From: Enoplosus armatus
Lineage: Eukaryota > Chordata > Actinopteri > Centrarchiformes > Enoplosidae
Length of the DNA stretch: 64,000 nucleotides
Reading direction: 5' to 3'
NCBI RefSeq assembly: GCF_043641665.1
Contig: NC_092184.1
Coordinates: 2,345,608 to 2,409,607, forward strand
Positions within the stretch are counted from its first letter, which is position 1; each line of letters starts with the position of its first letter. Under the pieces are notes generated by a model. The model was not told the origin of the DNA and ran no database searches. It worked only from the letters and a program-made list of their open reading frames with translations. Of this stretch, positions 45,356-57,489 are shown one piece after another. The position numbers were made by a program, and so were the translations under genes.

Positions 45356-45393
<38 letters not shown>
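45356..45393 (+). repeat. (TG)n microsatellite
   Basis: 19 units. Confidence 0.95.
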
Positions 45394-45396
<3 letters not shown>

Positions 45397-45678
45397 AGAG
45401 AAAGAAGTCAGGTTAGAAGCCAAGCGGGAGTGCTGAGGATGCTCGCTCTGCACAATGCACACCAACAAGAAGGCAATATAAACATGACACCCCAACAGGG
45501 CGGGGGAATTCCTCATGCATGGTTACTAACCAAACATGAAATGTTTATGTTGTCTGTGTATGGGAGGGTGTGTGGATATGCACGCTTGAGAAAAACAAGG
45601 GACAAGTTTGACTCTGATCCGCATGCGTTGCCTCCCACCGTTTCATGTATTCTTGCATCACAGCGTGGCAGGGGGGAC

Positions 45679-45698
45679 GGGGGGGGGGGGGGGGGGGA
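45679..45698 (+). repeat. Poly-G tract
   Basis: G17 preceded by GGGGGGAC. Quadruplex-prone. Confidence 0.92.
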
Positions 45699-48110
45699 GG
45701 CGGCTGCCAGCCCCTGACCAAAGATATGGATATTGAACAGGACAAGATATTAACATTTCACCAGCACCTTTCTCCTACCCTCTTCTTTTTCTCACTCGCT
45801 CTCTCCTTCCTTTTGACATGGCGCTGGCATTCCCCAGAGCTGTAGCACACTCGCCGTGTGCTGGGGCAAGTGCCACAAGCCAGAGGCACGGCCACATAGC
45901 GACGGGAGATAGAGCAAAGTGAGCTGAGGAGAGGGATCTCAGCAACAGAGAGTGTGCAGCCTTCATGTGATAGAAGAGCCTCGGGCAGCCTGCTTTATCC
46001 CCGGGCACTCGCCTCTCTGACAGCTTTTAAACACACTCTTTCTCCACCCTCATACCGCCCGCCTCTCCCCCCCCCGCCCGCCCTTTCTCACTTTGCTTTT
46101 AATGATCAGCACTCTGCTGTGCGAAGCGCGTTTGAGTCGAAAATTGAAATAACAAAACACTCACACAGGCTGAGCCACAGAAAGGTTGTCCTGACATGAC
46201 TTGTTAGTCTTTGTTGGTATTGCTTTATTAGATTTGTTAGTGTACTTCTACTTTTTTTTTTTTGTGCTTTTAAAATCATTTTTGGCGTTACTACTTGTAG
46301 CCTACATTGTCACATGTTTACCACATACCTCCATTAAAGTGTACAAATGTATTGGTCCTCCTCATTGGGTTTCTCTGTGACTTTCAGTGTAATAGTTGTG
46401 TTGGGTTTATCTATGTTGAGGTAATGTTGTTTGGATATTTGCAGCACCTTGTGCTCCAGCTCTCTGTAGTGTTGGTTTTTGTATTGTTAGGGTTAGGGTT
46501 AATTTACACGTGATGATGGAGGGGAAACAAGTTTAGGTGGAATTTGAATGAATGTCATTAGTTCCAAATTATCCCCCTTTGGGAGATTTTCACTTCTCCT
46601 CGAATAACCTATGCTGCAAAGTGTTGGGGGATGACGGTGCTGAGAAGTTAAAAGAAATAATATTCAGAGAGAGACTGAGCTGGGGAAATGTTACAGTGGC
46701 CCAGAAATGACAGGGTCCAGGCGGCCTTTGTTGCTCTTGCTTCATTTCATTTGGTTTCTTAATAAAAGACTAGAGGTATTTCAGGCCAGAAATAGGGTGC
46801 ACTCTACCCAGCCCTGAGCATCAGCACTGTTTACTTTGTGCATGACATTAACACCCAGCATACGTACGTTAAGAGCCCTCTCAGAAAGTACAGTGTGCGG
46901 TCGAAGCGAGGGATTTGTTCAAATTAGGGTCTTAAAGATCATGTAACATAAGTGGAAACAAATGTGGACGCCTCTGCCATGTTATTCTTCCGATGCTCCG
47001 CCAAAGCCCTGGGCTTGGAGACAGCTCATGTCTCAACTACAGAGTAAAACGAAAGGCAGAAAGGGACAGAGCTCAAGCTTTCTTTTTCAAGCTCGAGCCC
47101 TGTGTTACACTCCAAGCTCGTTTTATGAGACACCTAGGAGTGTTTAGAGAGGCCTGGCTCTCAGGCCTTCATAATACAGTCTTTAAGTGTGTGTAGGAGG
47201 CCCAAGTTATGCCTAATGCGCAATGTCCATTGAGTCGTCTGTTATACATGGTAATGAATGGTGGTCAGAGAAACAGTGTCCTGTATCAAAGAGCTGAACT
47301 AACATGCCTTTCTCACGGAGCCAGAGAAGCGGCCCTTTGTCACGGCGGACGCCTGCTATCGACTCCCAGCATCTCGCAAAATATGCCCCATTGTTGGAGA
47401 AGGCCAACTCCGTTTACAACTCTGAACCGACAGCATTCCTGAAGTCAGCAACACCAAGCCCTCCTCCTATAACTTCCAAGAGTGACGGCAATGGATTACA
47501 TTTACTTTTACCCCTCGTCATGGACTATTTTTCTTTTTTTTTTCTTATCTGAGAATTGATTTGAGGGTTAGCGGATGTTTTGAACTTTGTTTTTAGTCTT
47601 TCCACTTGAGTAATCTTTGACATGAGTATTTTGTTCTACATGACTTGTATCTATGGTATTGTATCTATTTCAAGAGTATATCTTTTACTGGCACCCCAAA
47701 AGCATCGCATAAGAGAGTGGACATTTCATTTATGATGACTTCAGATTTAGGCAGAAGTCATATAAAGGGCTTTTTTTTTTACTTAGTTTAGAGTCACGGT
47801 GTTCTTGCTATATATCAAAATGATTACATGTAGCAGCCAGTGACTGGAAAAACAAAGACACGTCATGTTGTTGTTGGAGTTTGATTTTACTTTATGCAGT
47901 CAGATCGGTCAGTTGCTGGAGCCACAAATGTGGCAAAGAGGATGGAGCTTAGGTGTGACAAGCAGGCAGTAACCACCAACAGTTTTCAAAATGGCCACCA
48001 AGACTCAGAATAAGTTAAATGACACACAGATCCAAATTACTTTATATTGAAGTTGGGATTTTTCTGAGTGTGTTGAGTCACATTTTTTTCAGAGCCAGCA
48101 TCTAGAGGGC
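45699..48110. other. Non-coding; low-repeat block at 46560-46930
   Basis: 46560-46930 is repeat-free with a SOX-like CCTTTGTTGC near 46725; candidate conserved non-coding element. TTAGGGTTAGGGTTA at about 46487-46501 is a short telomere-like run. C8 near 46069. Frames at 46962-47552 show no domain. Confidence 0.45.
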
Positions 48111-50379
48111 ATTGGAGGAACTCGTATCACCTTTTAGCCGTAGTTGTTGCTACTTGATAGCATGTGTCTCGGTATCTCTGTATCTGGCTCGGATTTTAAG
48201 TGAGTTACTTAAACGTACTATAACTTTAGCTTGTGTCAAACAGGTTGGTATTTCGTTTGAGTCTCATCCAGTTAAGTTATCATGTACCCTAACAGAAAGA
48301 TCTCTTTCTTTGGCAGTACCATCCAGCACAAAAAACAAGGGGTGGGAGGGGGTTAAATTTCGTTCCTCGTCCCAGTCGGGAACATGCAGTGCTCAAGAAG
48401 AGACTTAGCTCATCTTTGTCTGCAACTAAGCACAGTAAACCCTTAGAGAGAGCTGAGGGCTTCTTTCTCGGTGAAAATGGTGGCAGTGAAAATAGTGCTT
48501 GGGGAAAACAGGCGGTCGAGTCCATTTTAAAAGCCCCACCGCCGCCACCCCATCCACCATCCACTCCCCTTTCACGGTGTTGGTAGTGTTGGAATGTTTT
48601 TCATCAGAAGGGGGGTATTTACTCGGCTCCAGCCCCTGCATGAGTGTGTGTCTGCGAGTGAAAGAGAGAGAAGTAAAGCTCAGGAAAGCATTTATTTATA
48701 GGTATCTGAAAGCTGCGGGGCCCTGAAACTCTGGGATGTATTATGACGTGCCTTTGGAAAAGCAAAAACAAAACCCCTTACAGCCAGATCCAGCTATTTT
48801 TATCACTTAGGTTAGCTCCCAATTGTACTCCATAAAAGCTGCATTCTCACCCCACCCCCTTCACTTACATTACCTTGTTAGTCCAAACACTTTGTTTTTA
48901 GTGTGCTCAAAACCAATGCAGGTGTCCAGTGAAAGCATATCTGCTGGGAATCTCTGCGTTGCACGACAACTGTTAAGACAAAATGAGGCTTTGGAGGTAA
49001 CAACCTCTGCTTTCGGTGCTGCTTGCTGTCCTGCTGTCAGATATGTACAGTACGTGTTTAGTGACGATGCTTTAGTGCAGAAGCCGGTAGTTCCTGGGTC
49101 CGTGTCTGTTGTAGAATATTGTCTTAATCGGATCACTACCCCTGGCACTAACAACTCCAATGATGAAGTCAGCACCTCTCAACATCTCGCCCCTTAATGG
49201 AGTCTTCACTGCCTTTGTCCTTAACCATCCATTCCCATTAATTATTCAGAGGGAGAAAGGAAAACCATTTGAGTGGGTAACACTGATCCAGTGTACTCAA
49301 CCAATCTATGCAGTGTAAGTAATAAAATACCACGCACTCAGACGACACAATAAAAGAGATGGAGACAGAGGAGACGCTTGTTAAAAATGTAAGTAGACGG
49401 AAGCTACCCGAAGACAACAAAGGGAGGAGGAGGCGGCGGCGGCTCGGGAGTCAAAAGACACAGCAACGACATCTTAGTGTCTGGGTTAATCAGCGAAACA
49501 GGCCGATAGCAGCTGGTGTTTCACTGTATCCTCCTGGTCCACGGAGGGCGCCTGTCTGAGCAGAGGCTGAGTCGATGTGATGCGCCCTCAGTGTAGCTGA
49601 GTGATGCTAATTGGGATTAGCGCCCATTGCGCTAAACTGACACAAGACATTCCAGGGCCAGCACTTCCAGACTCCACTTGCCGCACTGTCAAACTCTGCC
49701 GTATGTTTTCTTCTCACCCCCCGGGCTCTGGAATGATGCAGGGCACAGAAAAGGAAAGGCAAAGAAAAGTGCAACCAAGAAAGAAAATAGTGAGAGAGTA
49801 TTTTTTTTCAGAAACAAAAAATTGAGGACAGAAAGACTTGGTTATTGTGGTAGGGTACCAGCGCCTAGGCTGGAAAAGGTCATGATGCACTTTTGAACTT
49901 TCACTCTCAGTAAGTCTAGCTTTCCCTTCCTGAAATGAGGGAAGGGAGGGGTTGGGAATCCAGAAGTCATCCTGCAAAGAGGAATCCACTCCAGTTTTGC
50001 CCCCAGACTCAGTGTGATCTTCATTGACAAGAGGCTTTTGCGCCCTGAGTTTGATAAACCCACCCCGTCGGCCGGTGTGAAGAGGTCGGAGAGATGATGA
50101 TTTTTTTTTCATTTGGATTTTTGAGGGGGGGGGGGCCCTTTTCTGAGGAATTAGATCCATGAACTGGGAGTGCTGTATTGAATATTTTATCGACTGTCTG
50201 CTTGCCCCGTGCTGACCTGCCTGACATGCTAAGTTCCCGGCTCGCTGGAGACGCCACGTCGCTTCGCATCAGCCCAGCCACCCGTAAGGCTCCCCTGCAT
50301 TTCCTGTGAATAAACTCGCACACAGTGGGGGAGGAAGAGAGGCCAGGGCACAGGGGCACTGGGGCTGAGATGAGGAGAA
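48111..50379. other. Non-coding; low-repeat block at 49380-49690
   Basis: 49430-49445 is GGAGGCGGCGGCGG-like. 49560-49690 includes GATGCTAATTGGGATTAGCG, a homeodomain/POU-type word with an inverted TAATTGGGATTA core. Frames on both strands (48289-49197, 49714-50431) have no domain and mutually overlap. No gene recognised. Confidence 0.45.
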
Positions 50380-50402
50380 AACACACACACACACACACAC
50401 AC
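50380..50402 (+). repeat. (AC)n microsatellite
   Basis: 11 units. Confidence 0.94.
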
Positions 50403-52433
50403 ATTCTTTCTCTGAAGAACAACACACACAACCTTGGCTACAGTATGCACTCCCTTGGTCAGAGCCTGATGAATCCTCTGAAAGCACCCAGTGAATTGTA
50501 ACGACCTGAAACCTCTATTTTAATTATGGCCTGACTGTCCATAACGTTTTCTGCACCAATGCGGGTCATAGCCGGTAGTGGCTCTCTGTAATTGGATATG
50601 AACTTGATGAATAATCCAACAAGCCCTCGTACTTAAACGAGAAAATAAATATTTCGTCACTGGCTTCCAAAATGATCCACACCAGCATCTGATCAGGGGT
50701 GCCAATTGGCAGGACCTCATACCTGACATGACATCATAGGGTTGTCAGTGGCCTTTTAAAACCACCCAATTATCAGTTATAAAAGCTATTCGTATGAGCA
50801 TTTTCTGATCTTTAAGGTTAGGGAAAGAAAGAATAAGAGATGGGACGCGAACTACAGTCTCTTGAGTTAAAGTCCGACTCTGCACATCCAGCCATCCACC
50901 TGAACTCCTCCACAGAAGGTTTTGTACCAGTATCATGTGGTCACGCTACTTCTACTCACACCTTTGCTCATGAGAAAGGACTGTCATGATTTGCATGGCC
51001 GCAAGGGGTCGCTTATCGAGAAAACTGAAACGTAGGTAGTTTTAAGCATTTGTAAGGGCAACCTCTGTTCCACAACAGCTGTGATGCTATGAAGTGCTGC
51101 ATATTCGTCATTAGCAGGGACCATAACTTTCCCATACCATACATATTAAAGATCATTTTTTTTTATTATAGCATTTTCAAACAATATTTTATCAAGCTGA
51201 CCATCTATGACAAACTGCTTGGCAACCATATAATTACAGAATGATATGGTAATATGCATAAAAGCATGATGTCGTGTGGAATTTGTTATGCGTGTCGAGT
51301 GGTTATATCGCAATCAAGGTTTGTCTGTTTCTATGGGCTAACGCTGTTGTTCTGAAAGCAAACCCGTGCACTTTAAGTCACAGTTTACCAATCAGGAGCG
51401 CCATCTTTTTCACGTGAAATGTTTGTAAGATTTGCACAACAATAACAGGTTTAGAGTGACACAGCCTAGTGTGCTTAGGGAGTTATGCTCCGAGGATGTG
51501 AATACGCTCTCTCACCCTTCAACGCGCCCCATCCCCATCCCTCTGTCTCTGGCTCATTACTGGCAGTGGGGCTTCCTAATGTGTTAAAATTCAGTGAGGT
51601 GGAAACGTCAGCCAACGGACTTTGGTTCCCCCAACGGTCTTTACTTATTCATGCAAGCGCTGGCCTCTCTCCAGGACAGTGTAGCGCTGACCCAAGAGGA
51701 CAGCAGGGCCTAGAAAAAAAAAAATGACCCTGCATCAGGGTCACTCAGCATTTTAGGCCAATGAGTCGACAAACGACAGCGTCAGTGGAACACAGTGCTC
51801 CTTCTGTTGATGATGAAAACTTGTCACTCTCCGGTCCCATGTTGCATTTTCCTCCCTCGCCAGCATTGTTTTTGTGTACCCTTTAGCATGTATTGATGTC
51901 CTACTTACCACACCACTTAATGGGGTGACAAGTTAACACAGATATCAGGAATTAGGAATGGAAATGGATCCACTCATGATGTGATGCTTGCTCTTGCCTG
52001 CAGAGCCAAGAGGGAGTGACAGATTTCTTAGCTGAGACTGTATTTAGTTGTTTCTACATGAAGCCTATAGTTAATGCTTTCGATTGATCATGTCTCTTTT
52101 CAGATGACAGTAAATCAGCAACACCCTTGGCTAGTGCACCGCGCTGTTGCAAAGACTCTTGACTATTTGGTTGCACACCCTCCCTCATCAATTTAGATCA
52201 TTTAGCACGGATAATAAACGGCATTACATAATGAGGATACACACACACAGAGGACTCTGTAATTCTTTTTGGGATTGTTTTTGAGTCGGAAATTGCTTCA
52301 TTGTTGAGTGTCTGCCAACTTCAGCTAACATTAGCCACCAGACTAAGTAAGACTGTAGCAGCCAAACGTCTGAATGTATTGAATTGAGCAAGGGTGTGTT
52401 CTATTTTTTTTTGACTTGCATTAAAATGGCCAC
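50403..52433. other. Non-coding; low-repeat block at 50430-50770
   Basis: 50430-50770 holds homeodomain-type words (TTTAATTATGG, GTAATTGGAT) and GGTGCCAATTGGCAGG; candidate enhancer. 50985-51060 (CATGGCCGCAAGGGGTCGC) may be part of a dispersed repeat. No gene. Confidence 0.45.
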
Positions 52434-52456
52434 ATATATATATATATATATATATA
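52434..52456 (+). repeat. (TA)n microsatellite
   Basis: About 11 TA units. Confidence 0.95.
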
Positions 52457-54751
52457 ATGGATGCTAGCAGAAAATCAGCTGTCAGCTGCCTCTGTCCAAA
52501 AATAGTCTCAGCGTTGGCCTACAAAATCCCTCACTGGTCAAACCTGACACCTCCCCTCCTATTTACTATTTAATCTGTGTCCTCACTTAATCCTTTCATC
52601 TCTTCATCTTTCTACCTCACACTCTCCTAGCCACCCCTCTTCTCCGTCAACACTCCCCGTCTTTCCTCCCATGTTGTCCCTCCCTGTCTTCCTCGATCCT
52701 CCCTCCCTCCTCTTCGCTCTCCTCCCCTTCCCATCACACCGCCGTCAGAGAACATTTGGAGAAACCCTCCAAACTTGTTTGTTTGCCTTGCTGTCATCCT
52801 CATTTGCCAAAAACCCCAACCGCCAAGCCCCGACGAGATGTTTTACAGTTGGCCCATCAAAGGAGAGTAGAGATTCAAGATGGAGTTGGCTGTCAGCTTT
52901 TTCCCGCATATTTGCAACCACTGAGAATGTGATTTACCAACCAGGGTGTGTTCCTGCGCTTGGCAACGTGACGGTTTTGACAGTGTTGTGGCGGCTGAGT
53001 TGTCTGAGCTTGGTTGTGGGGAAGTGGGAAGAGCTCGACTACCATAAATCAGAGTTAAGCATGACTCAACTTCACACATCACTATGGAATACGTTTAGAG
53101 CAATGCAACAGTTTTCACAGGCCTACTGGATATCTGGGTATTTGTGAACTGAAGTGACCAGGAGCTGATATTTTAATTCAGTAGTTTTATTGCCCCAAAT
53201 TATTGTGTTTTTACTCAGAAATATATATTTTGATAGAAAGTATAAACCAGCATTTAAGCCAATTATAGCACACTAGAACTCCTAATCCAGACTAATGAAA
53301 TTTCAGTTAGTAATCCCCAGTGTAGCCTCAGAGTCAGGTTTTGTTTCATTTTGCAGTGCATTCTGCAATGGTCAGACATGTGAAATGATCATAACTATAA
53401 TAAGAAACATTCACTAGCTACGCTCAAGAACCTCCATCATATAAATAGTGGATGAGACTGCCTGGCACTGACTGACACTGACTCAATGTAACCCTGCTTT
53501 AGACCAGCAACAATGAAATGGGCCTCCAAGATATTTTTATGTGGGCATAAATAATTGAATCCCCTACTTAACCCCAGCTCTTTTTCTTTGTATTATCACC
53601 ATTCAGCTTGTACATACAGTAGGTATGGTGTGTGATTAATGTACCTCATTGGTTATTTAAGTTATTGTATTTTTTATGCAGTTTCATCTGTATTCTAGAG
53701 TAAAGAGCAGCGGTGTCAAGAAAGTAGATCCACAGGGGGAGAAACAAAGAAAGGTGTATCAGATAAAAGAAGACCAGCCTCTGGTAGTGTAAAATATTTA
53801 CACCACTGGATCACCATGTGATTGAAAAAGCTTACTTACAAAGAAGTGTTAAAAAATAAAATAATAATAATAAAATATATACATAAATGTGGAATTATTC
53901 CCAGAAACACAATGATTCTAAATAACATCGTTATTCAATTCACACTAAAAGAAGTCTTTTATTGCGACAGACAATTCCGGTACAGGAGCCCAGCAGGGGG
54001 GCACCCCAGAGGATCGGTCATTGAGAACGTCCACTTTTCCAGCCTAGATCTTTGCAGTCAGTCTAGGATCTGACCACTGACACGTTGTGGACGAGCCTGC
54101 CTCTTGTTCGACAGAAAGCTCTTTCAATGTGGCGGTGGCTTTTTTGTAGTCTACTGAGTGTGACGTGGCCAAGATCAGTTTCCCAATTTCTTCCTGAGGA
54201 TAATTAAACTTTCAGTCATCACTCCAAAACTGGCGCTGCCACCCGAGGGGGGCACTGCCACTCTCCTCCACCGCCATCTCTCTGTCTGTGTTATCTTCTT
54301 TCCCTCTCATGTCCTCTTCCCAAAGCCCTGCTGGTAGCACATCTCAGCAGGTCAGTGCCAGTTTGTCTATTGTCTTATCACTGTCTATCCATACCCTTGG
54401 CCCTGCCATGCTACTTAATGAACCCCTCTCACCATTAACCCGCCTCCACACCACTGTTGCAACCCAGAGTCCTTCCAGTGCCACCAGTGCACAGACCAGT
54501 CACCAGCAGCGGCACCAGTAGGGTTTGAGCTGTCAGTAGACACTATGAGCATTAGAATGACAATGCTGCACTGCTGTTTGTATCAGTGAGAGATGCCATC
54601 GCTGTTCACTTTCATTATCTCTGACGCCTTTTTCTGCTCTTGTGTGTCTCTATATGTCCAAACGACGTACAGTAAAATAATCAGGAATGTCATTCAGTTA
54701 GAATTAAAATTACAACAAAAGAAATGAACCAGTGATATGATGTGACAGCAC
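52457..54751. other. Non-coding; unrecognised 158-codon frame at 52671-53147
   Basis: The frame at 52671-53147 begins in C/T-rich sequence and has no recognisable domain. A possible 25 bp micro-exon is noted at 54326-54350. AATAAT array at 53857-53875. No gene called. Confidence 0.45.
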
Positions 54752-54990
54752 TATGGTTAAGGTTTAGTTAGGTTTAGGCACAAAAACAACATGGTTAGCT
54801 TTAGAGAAAGATCATGGTTTGGCTTAAAACACGTACTCCGTTAACGTTAGGGGACCTTCGTTGTCATAATTACAGTAATAACCACAAGGTTATGGTTAAG
54901 GAATGATCATGGTCATGCTTTTAAGAAAAACAACGTTGACTGTCAGCGGTCTCTCTATAATAACGTCACCTGACTTCCCCCTTAGCCCCT
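54752..54990 (+). repeat. Dispersed GGTTAGGTTTAGG-type fish repeat
   Basis: GGTTTAGTTAGGTTTAGGCA, then CAACATGGTTAGCTTTAG and AAAGATCATGGTTTGGCTTA. This segment order is common in percomorph genomes in my recollection. A second weaker half (TATGGTTAAGGAATGATCAT) at 54891-54910 repeats the unit. Confidence 0.5.
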
Positions 54991-56017
54991 GTCATGGAAG
55001 TGTAATGCTTTATCGGCGGAGTACACTTTTCATTGATTAATCACAAGAATAATTTTAGTATTATCTAAAATTTGCTCATTACATTGACAGCCATTGCAGC
55101 ACTTTGTTCTTCTCTGTATGATCTTAACCTCCCGGCCCTTCCCCACGACTAGAACACATTCCCATACACTCACAGCGTTGGACAAACACCATTCGCCACT
55201 CAAGAGGTGTCCCCTCCAAGCCGCCACCGAACCACTACCGTCCCGGCGTGTCAGAAAGCCATTAAAAGCCGATCTCTTAAAACAGTTTCTCAGCTCGCCC
55301 ATGTTGCGTTTTCTCTCAGGCCATATTTAATAAATAAAGCCACTGGCACTCTCTCTCCGTCTGGGCGAGAGTTCCTGCAAAGCATGGTGGGGGGGGCGGG
55401 AGGGGGAGGGGGAGCAGTGCGAGAGAGTGAGAGGGTCACTATTATATCTTGCTAAAACGCTCTAAATGTAATTCAGCCGCAGGTCAGAACTTTAGAAGTG
55501 CAACCCTGTGTATGTTCCTGGGTGTATGTGGTGGCAAGGGTGTGCGCGAGTGTGTAAAAGGGGTCGGTTTTTAAAAGGTTCGGAGGAGTGAAGGTCAGGT
55601 GATGGGAGAAAGCGTTAACAGCAAACCTCTCTCCTCTCTCGCCACATCTCTCCATCCTGCTCTTCCCCTCTGCTGCCCATGAAAGTTTGATGTTCGAATT
55701 AGGTTGTTGACTCATCTCGCACCTCTGTGCTCATAGTATTGACAGGCTGCCAGCGGACTGCTGGGCGGGCCGAGATGGCCACTGAGTGTGTACTCCCTCC
55801 CTCACTGTCTCACTTCCTCTCTTTCTTTCTTTTTTTTTTTTTCACTCTCCTTTTGCTTCGGCATCAGCCAACAGCATCAGAAGTGTTTTAACAGAGCTTT
55901 AATGGCCTCGGCCCCAAACCTCACCTCCAGCACACACTCACTCAAACACACACATACACACACGCTGTGGGTTGGAAATAGCTTGCTGGTAGTGGACAAA
56001 AAGTGTTGAACAGAAAA
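54991..56017. other. Non-coding; G-rich 55387-55413
   Basis: 55205-55340 is low-repeat (CCATATTTAATAAATAAAG near 55321). G-rich tract at 55387-55413 and T14 near 55829. No gene. Confidence 0.5.
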
Positions 56018-56039
56018 AGAGAGAGAGAGAGAGAGAGAG
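56018..56039 (+). repeat. (GA)n microsatellite
   Basis: 11 GA units. Confidence 0.94.
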
Positions 56040-56284
56040 CTCGTTGTGCTGATGGAGGGTGACATGCCCTCCTTTTCTCACCCCCAGCTCCCATCTTCCT
56101 TCCTTCTGCCCACTGGCTCATATGACCAGCCTCCCTGGATTCTATCCTTTTGTTTTCTTTCTGTTCCCCTTGCTCTTTACGTTGGTCCATCTTGTTTTCA
56201 CACCACTATTGCAGTGAGGGATTCTCTGGGTTCTTTGATTTGGCTTTTTTCCTTTCTCCTTCATTTGTCTTTTCTTTATGGATC

Positions 56285-56570
56285 TGAGTAGCATTTGGTG
56301 ACTTTTAGCTGATATACATTTTGTACAACAAACACAGGCTCGACCCGCCCGTCAATGAAATATGGGAAGAACCTATTAAGTTCATCAATTATCAGATTGT
56401 TACAATTTTGTTTTGGTATCCCTAACTGATCAGGCATCTCATCTCGGCACAGAATGAGTTAAGCTAATTGCCTGGCTAAAATTAGCTCATAGCATGCTAC
56501 CTCCATAAACACACTGCTATTTAACAGCGTAGTTTCTGCCGCCCCCAAGTGGCCGTTATTGCAGGTTTAA
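56285..56570. repeat. Possible dispersed fish-type repeat
   Basis: CTGCCGCCCCCAAGTGGCCG at 56535-56554 and CTGGCTAAAATTAGCTCATA (56473-56492) are words of a common fish interspersed repeat. Single copy here; borders unknown. Confidence 0.35.
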
Positions 56571-56701
56571 ATGTAATTTTGAAAGAATGCCCAGTGTAGC
56601 TGTACTTTCTCCGACTACACAGTCCCGTGTCCATATGTCCAATCCGTCCAATGCCCAAGTCCACTTCCAATGTAGGAAATAATGTAAGGCTATTGAGGTT
56701 G

Positions 56702-56870
56702 AATTCAATTCAATTTTATTTATATAGCGCCAAATCACAACAAAAGTCATCTCATGACACTTCACAAAATAGAGCAGGTCTAGACCGACTCTTTATAATG
56801 TTATTACAGAGACCCAACAGTTCCCACCATGAGCAAGCACTTTGGCGACAGTGGCAAGGAAAAACTTCCT
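56702..56870 (-). mobile_element. LINE/SINE-tail fragment, copy B
   Basis: TTCAATTCAATTTTATTTAT, AGCGCCAAATCACAA, GAGACCCAACAGTTCCC, GGCAAGGAAAAACTTCCT. Close match to copy A at 35976, but with the 18 bp that copy A lacks (56781-56798). High similarity suggests both are fairly young or subject to the same active lineage. Orientation inferred from the A/T tail. Confidence 0.75.
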
Positions 56871-57489
56871 TGAAGTGGTGGATGGTTATGTAGCTCTCCA
56901 AACTCTTTTTACACAGACCAGAGATCATATCCTGTCATACAGAGCATTAAAATGCCCTTCAGTAACCTGGTTATAGTCAGTTTTCTGCAGAATCCAAATT
57001 TCTTAAACATCATGTAGGGCATAAGAGAAACCTGATTGTCCTACCTAAATTTCTCCTGGAGAAGGACAATTTCTTTTCCTGGCCATGTATACGTTTAACC
57101 GGGTTTCTAATTGGCTTTTTTCATGTTAGCATGACGAAGATCATTTATTGAAGCAATTTATCCTTCTTAACCGTCTTCAGTTCCACAACTACAGATTTGA
57201 CTATTTGTAAAATTCTGAAACATTCATGTTTAAGGAAAAACTATGAAAATATGGCCATTTTAGGGGAGAAATCTGCATATATACACAGATTTTATAGTCA
57301 CATATCTGCCTGTAGCCAAAAGAACAGGGGGACTACTACCTGGCTGAGGCTGGGTGGACTTCAATGCAACGAGAGCAGCTGCTGGCGGTGCTGGTGAGGT
57401 GTGGATCTCACCGGGAAGTGGAAGGCCATTGGGAGTGGGTGCTGGCAATGCGCAGATTCCGCTGGGAATGGGGAAACTCTCCTTGAATA
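56871..57489. other. Non-coding; G-rich imperfect repeat at 57375-57470
   Basis: GGTGCTGG and CGGGAAGTGG / TGGGAATGG words recur at about 45 bp spacing near 57390-57470. No gene. Confidence 0.45.

Noticed and set aside
45244..45717. 157-codon plus-strand frame
   Set aside because: Contains the TG array and a G17 run; unrelated residues between.
46487..46501. Telomere-like TTAGGGTTAGGGTTA
   Set aside because: Only about two and a half units; too short for an interstitial telomere and easily produced by chance or by a GGTTAGG-type repeat.
52671..53147. 158-codon plus-strand frame free of microsatellites
   Set aside because: No recognisable domain, starts in C/T-rich sequence, no splice or promoter context; chance is a sufficient explanation.
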